The position numbers and the translations under genes were made by a program. Source: Cloacibacterium sp046296655 (GTDB lineage Bacteria; Bacteroidota; Bacteroidia; Flavobacteriales; Weeksellaceae). From it: 64,000 nt of DNA. A model generated the notes under the pieces. The model did no database searches and had not been told where the DNA came from. It worked only from the letters and a program-made list of their open reading frames with translations. Positions 43,587 to 50,324 of the stretch are shown here, piece by piece (the stretch's first letter is position 1; every line of letters begins with the position of its first letter). The stretch covers positions 1 to 64,000 of the forward strand of contig JBKBLE010000007.1 of assembly GCA_046296655.1 (NCBI GenBank). Reading direction: 5' to 3'.

Positions 43587-44285
43587 TTATTTCCCCAAAA
43601 CAAATACCGCCGGAATTTTATGAAGTTCCGGTTTTTTATTTTTCCAATCAGAGATTTTTAAAGTTTTGATAAATTCTTCGGTTGGATGATTGATATTTGC
43701 AGCGATGCAAAGTTTCGTATTAGGATTGAGAAATTTAATTAAATCTTCTAAAAGCTGATTATTTCTGTACGGTGTTTCCATAAAAATCTGAGAATATCCT
43801 GACTTTTGAACTTGATGTTCTAGAAAGAGAATTTGTTTTTTCTTTTGCTCTTTATCAATTGGCAAATATCCGTGAAAGGTAAATTCCTGTCCATTAAAAC
43901 CACTCGAAATTAGAGCTAAAATGATAGAACTTGGTCCATTAATTGGGATAACTTTTATATTATTCTCATGACACCATTTCACCATCACATTTCCAGGATC
44001 TGCAATACAAGGCAATCCCGCTTCGGAAAGCAATCCGAAATCCTGACCAGATTTCATGAGTTTTTGTGCTTCTTTTAAATCATTAGATTCAGAATATTTA
44101 TCCAAAAGAAAAAGCTTTAAATCACTTTGTTTTTTCTCTGGTGCAAAAAATTTAATGACTTTTCTGGCTGTTTTTTCGTTTTCCACGAAAAAATAATCGG
44201 TTTTAAGAATATATTCTTTAATCGATGGTGCAAAATAGTCTATCGGAGATTCAACGGATAAATAAGCGGGAATAAGGAAAAGCAT
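43587..44285 (-). CDS. RsmI-like SAM-dependent methyltransferase (tetrapyrrole methylase fold)
   Basis: A 232-residue protein related to the 16S rRNA 2'-O-methyltransferase RsmI. Visible: LLSEAGLPCIADPGNVMV, VIPINGPSSIILALISSGF and FTFHGYLPIDKEQKK. It is shorter and more divergent than canonical RsmI and belongs to a second Bacteroidota RsmI-like group that I recall next to dnaA and a low-molecular-weight phosphatase. The actual substrate is not established. The 35-base overlap with the upstream ORF is unusual and may reflect a frameshift in that ORF. Confidence 0.82.
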   Translation of the reverse strand: MLFLIPAYLSVESPIDYFAPSIKEYILKTDYFFVENEKTARKVIKFFAPEKKQSDLKLFLLDKYSESNDLKEAQKLMKSGQDFGLLSEAGLPCIADPGNVMVKWCHENNIKVIPINGPSSIILALISSGFNGQEFTFHGYLPIDKEQKKKQILFLEHQVQKSGYSQIFMETPYRNNQLLEDLIKFLNPNTKLCIAANINHPTEEFIKTLKISDWKNKKPELHKIPAVFVLGK

Positions 44286-44820
44286 ACTTTAAAACTACTT
44301 TTAAGATTAATGATTTTTGAGTCTTTGTTTCAGAGAAGGTTGTTTTGCATTTTCTACGTTTGTCCATAGAATAGACAATATTAGAAATTTGCCATTGATT
44401 AAAAACTTTTACGAGTGTCCAGATTTCTTTACCCCAATGTTTCATACTATTATTCACCCAAAAACTATAATCTAAACTAATAGAAGCTACTTTTCCGTCT
44501 TCTATGATTTTTACATTATCATATTTTACTTCTGAGTTTTTCCCTTCTGATAAGTCTGATTTAAAATTTTTAAAATTTCCAGAAAAAGTAGGTTTAAGTT
44601 TATGGTGATGGTGAGATAATTCCTCGTAAGTTTTTTGTTTATAAGTACCAACCCAAGAAACATTTTCGTCATACAAAAAAGTAGAAATACTGGTAGAATC
44701 TTTACCGTTTATCACGTTGAAATAATCTTTTACGAAGAGTTTTAAATTCTCTTTGCTTGAACGTTCCTGAGCAGTTAATCCTGAACTTATAATTAAAAAT
44801 AAAATTACAAAATTTCTCAT
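44251..44820 (-). CDS. Exported NTF2-like (SnoaL/DUF4440-type) protein, C terminus doubtful
   Basis: A signal peptide (MRNFVILFLIISSGLTAQ) precedes an NTF2-like alpha+beta domain: LFVKDYFNVINGKD, NVSWVGTYK, VASISLDYSFWVNNSMKHWGKEIWTLVKVFNQWQISNIVYS. Periplasmic; ligand or activity unknown. After the IVYS segment the frame gives an odd tail and overlaps the next gene by 35 bases. In the next frame the tail reads NVENAKQPSLKQRLKNH and stops at 44307, clear of the RsmI-like start, so a one-base frameshift near 44370 is suspected. Start overlaps the phosphatase stop (ATGA), so they are translationally coupled. Confidence 0.65.
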   Translation of the reverse strand: MRNFVILFLIISSGLTAQERSSKENLKLFVKDYFNVINGKDSTSISTFLYDENVSWVGTYKQKTYEELSHHHHKLKPTFSGNFKNFKSDLSEGKNSEVKYDNVKIIEDGKVASISLDYSFWVNNSMKHWGKEIWTLVKVFNQWQISNIVYSMDKRRKCKTTFSETKTQKSLILKVVLKYAFPYSRLFIR

Positions 44821-45275
44821 CTTAATTCATATTTTTTTACAATCGCTTCACAAGCTTGATCTAACATTTGATACACCATTTCGAAATCACTCATATCACC
44901 ATAATACGGATCTGGAACTTCTATTTTTTCATCAGATAAAACGCCAGCTTCTTCCATAATCAAGGAAACTTTACTTCTCTGTTCTTCAGATTTGGCTTTT
45001 GACAATACATCTTCTAAATTTTTTAAATCCATGCAAAAAATCTTATCAAAGTCTTCTAAATGCTTTTCGGTGAAGTAACTAGCTCTTTGATGAGAAATAT
45101 CTACGCCATATTCTTTGGCAATTTTGGTAGAACGCTTATCAGGATGTTCTCCTTCATGAAAAGAAATCGTTCCTGCACTTGCAACCGTATGTTTTTCTGA
45201 AATTTTAGAACGCAAAATTCCTTCTGCTAATGGACTTCTGCAAATATTTCCGAGGCAAACCATTAAAATTTTCAT
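44817..45275 (-). CDS. Low molecular weight protein-tyrosine phosphatase
   Basis: A 152-residue cytoplasmic phosphatase. The P-loop CLGNICRSP (Cys7 to Arg13) is at the N terminus and the general acid Asp is in VPDPYYG near residue 122. In other bacteria such enzymes pair with tyrosine kinases of exopolysaccharide synthesis or act in stress. Here it follows dnaA and overlaps the NTF2-like gene by 4 bases. No kinase gene is in the window. Confidence 0.93.
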   Translation of the reverse strand: MKILMVCLGNICRSPLAEGILRSKISEKHTVASAGTISFHEGEHPDKRSTKIAKEYGVDISHQRASYFTEKHLEDFDKIFCMDLKNLEDVLSKAKSEEQRSKVSLIMEEAGVLSDEKIEVPDPYYGDMSDFEMVYQMLDQACEAIVKKYELR

Positions 45276-45299
45276 AAGTAAGTCTTCTTTAATTAAAAA

Positions 45300-45333
45300 A
45301 GGAATTTTTCAAATCTAAATTTAAAAAATTCCT
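45300..45333 (-). terminator. Candidate terminator after dnaA
   Basis: Perfect 10-bp AT-rich stem AGGAATTTTT / AAAAATTCCT with a 14-base loop, followed on minus by TTTTTTAATT. The weak stem makes partial read-through to the phosphatase gene likely. Confidence 0.5.
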
Positions 45334-45370
45334 CAATATTTTTATTATCAATAGGTCAAAGACCTAAATT

Positions 45371-46822
45371 TTATTCAAAGATTTTATCTTTAATTTCTTT
45401 TAGATATTTCTTCACTTCTTTGTCAATTTTAGAAACATCTCTGATGGTTTCACATGCATACATTACCGTAGAATGGTCTTTTCCGCCCATTTCCTCGCCA
45501 ATTTTGGTAAAAGTGGCATTGGTATATTCTTTCGCGAAATACATCGCTAATTGTCTAGGCAATGCAATTTCTCTTTTTCTGGTTTTAGAAAGTAATTGCT
45601 CTCTCTGAATACCGAAATATTCGCAAACCACTTCTTGAATGTAAGGAATATTGATGGTTTTCTTTTGATTTGCTGCAATCTTGTTAATGGTTTCTTTTAA
45701 TAAATCTAGACTTAAATCTGATTTAGAAATCATGGAATGCGCAATCACAGAATTAATTACACCAATAAGTTCTCTCACGTTAGATTTTACTTCTCCAGCT
45801 AAAAAATCTACCATATCATCTTTTAAAACGATACCGTCTCTGTGAAGTTTATCTATGATAATTTTCTTTCTTGTATCAAAATCTGGAGATTTTACTTCTG
45901 CACTTAATCCCCATTTAAAACGAGAAACAATTCTTTCTTGAATATCCTGAATATCTGCAGGAGCTTTATCAGAAGTTAAGATAATTTGTTTTCCGTTTTG
46001 ATGTAAATGATCAAAAATGTGGAAGAACATATCCTGAGTTGCAGCTTTCCCAGAAAGAAACTGAATATCATCTATAATCAAAACATCTACCATTTGGTAA
46101 AAATTACCAAAATCTGTTTTATTCTGAGCTTTGGCCGCAGAAACAAACTGCTGGATAAATTTTTCTGATGATAAATATAAAACAACTTTATCTGGAAGAT
46201 TCTGTTTAATATCTAAACCAATTGCATGAGCTAAGTGCGTTTTTCCTACACCTACTCCACCATGAATAAATAATGGGTTAAAAGAAGTTGCACCTGGTCT
46301 TTTAGCAATGGTTTTAGCTACGGTACATGCAAATCTATTGCTCTCGCCTTCTACAAAATTATCAAATGATAAATTTGGGTTAAGGTTAGCATCTATGTTT
46401 ACCTTTTTAATTCCTGGAACTACAAAAGGATTCACTAAACTTTTAGAAACTGTGGTAGGAAGCACCTCTTGAACTTTCGGAGCTTGTACAGAAATTCCTT
46501 TATAATTTTGAGTAGCGGGTTTTTCTAATCCTTGTGGTTTATTTTCCATTACAGAATACCACAATTTAACTCCTTTTCCGATATTTTTTTTGAGAGCTGC
46601 AGAGAGTAGAGAAAGGTAATTTTCTTCTATATATTCTTTATAGAAGTCAGAAGGAACCAACAATGTAAGATTGTGGTTAATTAATGACACAGGTTGTACT
46701 CTGTCAAACAATAAGTCGAATGAATGTTCTAGTTTTTTTACATCTTCATGCTCAGAAGCGCTCAAATTGTCTCGCATAAATTTAAGACAACGCTCCCAAA
46801 TCAAGCCTAAGTTTTGATCCAT
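45371..46822 (-). CDS. dnaA: Chromosomal replication initiator protein DnaA
   Basis: Initiates replication by binding DnaA boxes at oriC. Of 483 residues: N-terminal domain I (MDQNLGLIWERCLKFMRDNL), a linker, the AAA+ domain with Walker A GGVGVGKTH and Walker B VLIIDDIQFLSGK, and the C-terminal DNA-binding signature GGKDHSTVMYA. A longer ORF extends to 46975, but its first 51 residues are unlike DnaA, and a near-consensus -7 box (46870-46877) lies within it, so ATG 46822 is the start. No DnaA-box cluster was seen in either flank, so oriC is probably not adjacent. Confidence 0.96.
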   Translation of the reverse strand: MDQNLGLIWERCLKFMRDNLSASEHEDVKKLEHSFDLLFDRVQPVSLINHNLTLLVPSDFYKEYIEENYLSLLSAALKKNIGKGVKLWYSVMENKPQGLEKPATQNYKGISVQAPKVQEVLPTTVSKSLVNPFVVPGIKKVNIDANLNPNLSFDNFVEGESNRFACTVAKTIAKRPGATSFNPLFIHGGVGVGKTHLAHAIGLDIKQNLPDKVVLYLSSEKFIQQFVSAAKAQNKTDFGNFYQMVDVLIIDDIQFLSGKAATQDMFFHIFDHLHQNGKQIILTSDKAPADIQDIQERIVSRFKWGLSAEVKSPDFDTRKKIIIDKLHRDGIVLKDDMVDFLAGEVKSNVRELIGVINSVIAHSMISKSDLSLDLLKETINKIAANQKKTINIPYIQEVVCEYFGIQREQLLSKTRKREIALPRQLAMYFAKEYTNATFTKIGEEMGGKDHSTVMYACETIRDVSKIDKEVKKYLKEIKDKIFE

Positions 46823-46927
46823 TTTTTTCTCTGCTAAATAGTTTTCTCTGATTAATTTTATCGGGAAGGCAAATATGAAAAATAATTTTTTCTTAAAAAA
46901 ATTTTTGGGGTATTGCTTTTTTAAAAA

Positions 46928-46935
46928 TATATTTG
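46928..46935 (+). promoter_or_regulatory. -7 promoter box (TATATTTG) of the thioesterase gene
   Basis: Exact TAnnTTTG match 22 bases before ATG 46958, divergent from dnaA. Confidence 0.5.
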
Positions 46936-46957
46936 TATGTATTAAAGAAAAGTAAAA

Positions 46958-47368
46958 ATGATACACACAACTCACACATTACGAGTACGTTACGGAGAAA
47001 CAGACGCTATGAAATATGTCTACTATGGCAACTATGCAGAATACCTAGAAGTTGCTAGAGTTGAGCTATTTAGAACCCTTGGAATTTCATACGATGAAAT
47101 CGAAAAACGCGGGATTTGGCTGCCTGTTTCTGAGTATAAAATCAAGTATTTAAAACCTGCTTTTTATGACGAAATTTTAGAAATTCACACTTATGTAAAA
47201 AAAATTCCGGGAGTGAAAATAGAATTCGAATATGAAATTTATAATGATTCTAAACAAAAAATCACAGAAGCATCTACTACTCTTTTTTTCTTAGACGCTA
47301 CAACCAACAAAGTGTCTAGATGTCCTGATTTCTTGATGGAACTCATCCAAAAAAATTGGAAGGAATAA
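46958..47368 (+). CDS. Acyl-CoA thioesterase (4HBT/YbgC family)
   Basis: A 136-residue single hot-dog domain that hydrolyses acyl-CoA thioesters in the cytoplasm. The catalytic region VRYGETDAMKYVYYGNYAEYLEVARVELFR carries the usual Asp, with Tyr-Val-Tyr-Tyr in place of the common GVVYH, and the central helix follows directly. Substrate preference cannot be read. Divergent from dnaA, an arrangement I recall from other Weeksellaceae; a strong terminator follows at 47504. Confidence 0.88.
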   Translation: MIHTTHTLRVRYGETDAMKYVYYGNYAEYLEVARVELFRTLGISYDEIEKRGIWLPVSEYKIKYLKPAFYDEILEIHTYVKKIPGVKIEFEYEIYNDSKQKITEASTTLFFLDATTNKVSRCPDFLMELIQKNWKE

Positions 47369-47503
47369 GCAAAAAGAACAAAAGTAAAAAAGTGAGATGA
47401 CAAAAATCATCAAAAAAAAAATCAAAAAAAATTTCACCAAAAATGATCACTAAAAATTGATTTAGATGAATTAATTTTTTGTTTAAATTAATCTTATAAC
47501 ATT

Positions 47504-47526
47504 GCGTTCCTACGGAACGCTTTTTT
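47504..47526 (+). terminator. Terminator after the thioesterase gene
   Basis: Perfect 7-bp stem GCGTTCC / GGAACGC with loop TAC, then six T. The core TTCCTACGGAA recurs at 47556-47566 within ATTCCTACGGAAT, so it may be a small dispersed palindrome. The rest of 47369-47628 is AT-rich without an ORF. Confidence 0.75.
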
Positions 47527-47628
47527 GTTAATTAGCAAATTCTACACACATTACATTCCTACGGAATAAATAATTTTTAAAATCTACAAACTCTATCCAT
47601 AAAAAAAACACTCGTTTTCTCTCCCATT

Positions 47629-48321
47629 CTACAGCTCACTCCCACTCTCCAATTCATACGGTTCTTTTCCTTTCTCGAAAATTCTAGTCAATTGCGTTCC
47701 TTCTGTTGTAATTTTATCACCAAGAACTCTAATCCAGTTTCCTTCTCTTAAACCTACTACTTTTACCTCATTTTGAGTAAGAAATTCCTTAATTCTGGTT
47801 TCTCTAGTTTCTCCATTATGCTTCAAATTTGGATTTGGGTCTAAATAATGTGGATTGATATTAAACGGAACCAATCCCATACAATCAAAACTTGGCGGAT
47901 ATACAATTGGCATATCATTCGTAGTTTTCATATTTATTCCTGCGATATTACTTCCTGCAGAAGCTCCCAAATAAGGTTTGCCTGATTTTACATTTTCTGC
48001 TAAAACGGTCATTAAATTTTCTTCGTGTAAGGTTTTCACGAGGAGAAAAGTATTTCCGCCACCTGTAAAAAAGCCTTTTGCTTCATTTACCGCTGCCATT
48101 TTATCCTCAAATTCATGTAATCCTTTTACTTTTATATGGATTTGTTCAAAAAAATCTCTCGCAATTTGCGTGTATTCTTCATGTGAAATTCCGCTTGGTC
48201 TTGCAAAAGGAATAAAGATAATTTCGTCTATTCGGCTGAATAATTCAGCAATTTCTTCTTTGATATATTCTAAATATTTCCCACCAAAAAGTGAAGAGGT
48301 AGAAGCTAATAAAACGTTCAT
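47629..48321 (-). CDS. pepE: Dipeptidase E (peptidase S51)
   Basis: Cytoplasmic alpha-aspartyl dipeptidase of 230 residues. The nucleophile Ser is in LGASAGSNIAG (about residue 119), preceded by the glycine-rich FFTGGGNTFLLVK; His and Glu/Asp of the triad are likely in FNINPHYLDPNPN and the following helix. The start codon adjoins an octamer array. Monocistronic. Confidence 0.92.
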   Translation of the reverse strand: MNVLLASTSSLFGGKYLEYIKEEIAELFSRIDEIIFIPFARPSGISHEEYTQIARDFFEQIHIKVKGLHEFEDKMAAVNEAKGFFTGGGNTFLLVKTLHEENLMTVLAENVKSGKPYLGASAGSNIAGINMKTTNDMPIVYPPSFDCMGLVPFNINPHYLDPNPNLKHNGETRETRIKEFLTQNEVKVVGLREGNWIRVLGDKITTEGTQLTRIFEKGKEPYELESGSEL

Positions 48322-48326
48322 TTTTT

Positions 48327-48523
48327 GTGAAGTTGTAAAGTCGTTAATTTGTAAAGCACTTATAAAAATGCAAAAATATAATATTTTAATTAAAACATCC
48401 TTTCAAAAAAGGTAAATTGCGCTCAACGCTGAGTCAAGTTAAAAATCTTAATTTTACACCAATTCACAATTAAACGATTTTACTATTTTACAGATTAACA
48501 ACTTCACGACTTCACGACTTTAC
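48327..48523. repeat. Inverted pair of octamer arrays between pepE and talC
   Basis: At 48327-48358 there are four 8-base units (GTGAAGTT, GTAAAGTC, ...). At 48468-48523 there are seven units of the reverse-complement form (GATTTTAC, AACTTCAC, GACTTCAC, GACTTTAC, ...). Consensus of the right array is RAYTTYAC. The arrays face each other across about 110 bases, so a transcript could form a long imperfect hairpin. Confidence 0.75.
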
Positions 48524-48564
48524 AATTTCGTTCCGTTTCGCTTTTTACTTGGCTCTTAAATCCT

Positions 48565-48572
48565 TATCTTTG
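48565..48572 (+). promoter_or_regulatory. -7 promoter box (TATCTTTG) of talC
   Basis: Exact TAnnTTTG match, same octamer as at metG and sua5; it lies inside the longest ORF and so decides for ATG 48591. Confidence 0.6.
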
Positions 48573-48590
48573 CAAAAAAATAATTTTAAC

Positions 48591-49244
48591 ATGAAATTTT
48601 TTATTGATACAGCTAATCTAGACCAAATTAGAGAGGCACAAGATTTAGGAATTCTAGATGGTGTTACCACCAACCCAAGTTTGATGGCGAAAGAAGGCAT
48701 TTCTGGAGCTGAAGCGATTAAAAATCATTACAAAACGATTTGCGAAATCGTAGATGGTGATATTTCTGCGGAAGTTCTAAGTACTACTTACGAAGAAATG
48801 ATAAAAGAAGGAGAAGAATTGGCTGCAATTCACCCAAATATCGTGGTGAAAATTCCCATGATTAAAGACGGAATTAAAGCTTTAAAATATTTTACAGATA
48901 AAGGAATTAAAACCAACTGTACTTTAATTTTTTCTGCTGGACAAGCGCTTCTTGCTGCAAAAGCTGGTGCTACTTACGTTTCTCCTTTCTTAGGAAGATT
49001 AGATGATGTTTCTACAGACGGATTAGCATTAATAGAAGAAATTAGAATTATTTTTGATAACTACGATTACAAAACTGAAATTCTAGCAGCTTCTATTCGT
49101 CATTCTATGCACATTATCAACTGTGCTAAGATTGGTGCAGATGTAGTAACAACGCCTCTTGCTCCGATTTTATCTTTACTAAAACACCCTTTAACTGACA
49201 ACGGTTTAGCTCAATTTATTGCAGATTCTAAAAAGATGATGTAA
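48591..49244 (+). CDS. talC: Transaldolase, small (fructose-6-phosphate aldolase-like) type
   Basis: Pentose phosphate enzyme of 217 residues. FFIDTANLDQIREAQDLGILDGVTTNPSL is the family N terminus. The Schiff-base lysine is K87 in IVVKIPM, and NCTLIFSAGQALLAAKAGATYVSPFLGR follows. The short class includes both transaldolases and fructose-6-phosphate aldolases; the former is more likely as the housekeeping enzyme. ATG 48591 is used because a promoter box occupies 48565-48572. A heptamer array begins 4 bases after the stop. Confidence 0.94.
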   Translation: MKFFIDTANLDQIREAQDLGILDGVTTNPSLMAKEGISGAEAIKNHYKTICEIVDGDISAEVLSTTYEEMIKEGEELAAIHPNIVVKIPMIKDGIKALKYFTDKGIKTNCTLIFSAGQALLAAKAGATYVSPFLGRLDDVSTDGLALIEEIRIIFDNYDYKTEILAASIRHSMHIINCAKIGADVVTTPLAPILSLLKHPLTDNGLAQFIADSKKMM

Positions 49245-49248
49245 TAAA

Positions 49249-49304
49249 GATGCTGGATGTTAGATGTTAGATGTTAGAAGTTAAATGTTGGAAGATGGAT
49301 GATA
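49249..49304. repeat. Eight-unit heptamer array (GATGTTA type) after talC
   Basis: Units GATGCTG, GATGTTA three times, GAAGTTA, AATGTTG, GAAGATG, GATGATA run without a break. The GANNTTA consensus is the same as in the arrays at 17301 and inside the ligase gene at 58864. Confidence 0.8.
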
Positions 49305-49367
49305 AAAAACTCAAAATTTACTTCCTTTAGGATTGAGGCAAATAAATTTTGAGTTTTCTAAAAATAA

Positions 49368-49397
49368 AAATCCTGAAAATCTTAATTTTCAGGATTT
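49368..49397. terminator. Bidirectional terminator between talC and the GLPGLI pseudogene
   Basis: Perfect 13-bp stem AAATCCTGAAAAT / ATTTTCAGGATTT with a 4-base loop between convergent genes, T-rich on both sides. Confidence 0.8.
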
Positions 49398-49405
49398 TAT
49401 ATTTT

Positions 49406-50266
49406 TTATTGAAGCAAGTCTAACTCTAAAAGATTGTTGCCTCGCTTATTATTTTCTTTAACTTGTTGTTCTCTTCTTTTAATCATTTCCGATGCAGAAA
49501 TTTCGTTTCCGTTTTGGTCTCTGAACTGAAGTACTGCTCCATTTGCCATCACCATTTTCTTGGATTTTGCTGGATCATTTCAGTCTTCTAGAAATATTTT
49601 TTTGTATTGTTCTTGATTAACTTCTAAATATTTATCATTGCCTGCAAATTCAGAAACTTTTTGAATTTCCTCCTTATATTTTCCTACTGCTTTTAGTTAA
49701 AAAACGTGAGATTTCGTCGCGTCTTCAAGCTTCACAATCAATCCTGGTAATCCTCTAAATTTATATGGCCCGTCTTGAAAAGGCAATTCCTCGGTAAACT
49801 AAGCCGTCCATTTTCTTCCTGCAAATTCTGTAACCGCTTATTGTGCCTCGAATTCTCCTATTTTTTGTTTTTCTGGAAGAATTTTCCATTGAATTTTTCT
49901 TTTGTCCCAAACTTTATAAGCATCCATTCCGCTTCTGGTTAATGAATACGTTTCGAAAGAAGGATAATTTTTATGTATTTTATAGCGTACGTTGCCTTTT
50001 CTCATAGACATGGCTTTCATGTCTACATTCATGCTTCCTGTCGCTTTAATTTGCTTCTCAAAAGCAGCCGTCATTATAGAATCCGAAACATAAACTTCTC
50101 TACTATAAAACTTAGAGCCTTTCTCCGAAATATCAAGATACATAAGTTCTGATTTTACGTCTGCTTTATTGGTAGAATCCGTCACAAATTTATAATCATA
50201 GATAAATCTGTTCTGCGCAGAAAAGAATGCTGAAATCAATAAAAAAGTAAAAAGTAATTTTTTCAT
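49406..50266 (-). pseudogene. GLPGLI family protein gene with four in-frame stop codons
   Basis: A single unbroken frame of 287 codons runs from ATG 50266 (signal peptide MKKLLFTFLLISAFFSAQ) to TAA 49406, but it is interrupted at 49838 (TAA), 49799 (TAG), 49697 (TAA) and 49580 (TGA). Between the stops the frame still reads as protein: AVTEFAGRKWTA, then FTEELPFQDGPYKFRGLPGLIVKLEDATKSHVF with the diagnostic GLPGLI, then LKAVGKYKEEIQKVSEF, then NDPAKSKKMVMANGAVLQF. No indel is needed. GLPGLI proteins are exported proteins of unknown function common in Flavobacteriia. It follows blaR1 on the same strand and would be regulated with it. Confidence 0.9.
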
Positions 50267-50279
50267 ATTATAATTTAAA

Positions 50280-50312
50280 AATCCTTCAAGGATTTAGAAT
50301 CCTTGAAGGATT
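50280..50312. repeat. Perfect 15-bp inverted repeat between blaR1 and the GLPGLI gene
   Basis: AATCCTTCAAGGATT (50280-50294) and AATCCTTGAAGGATT (50298-50312) pair perfectly with a 3-base loop. No strong T-run follows on minus (TTTTAAATTATAATATG), so termination is possible but a dispersed palindrome is equally likely. Confidence 0.7.
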
Positions 50313-50324
50313 GATTAGGAAAAT

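Noticed and set aside
46823..46957. Possible oriC next to dnaA
   Set aside because: No cluster of DnaA boxes (TTATCCACA type) or AT-rich unwinding repeats with boxes was found on either side of dnaA; the gap is short and explained by two promoters.
49406..49840. Recoded stop codons (selenocysteine or pyrrolysine) in the GLPGLI gene
   Set aside because: All three stop codons occur in one gene, and other intact genes in the window use TAA, TAG and TGA as normal terminators.
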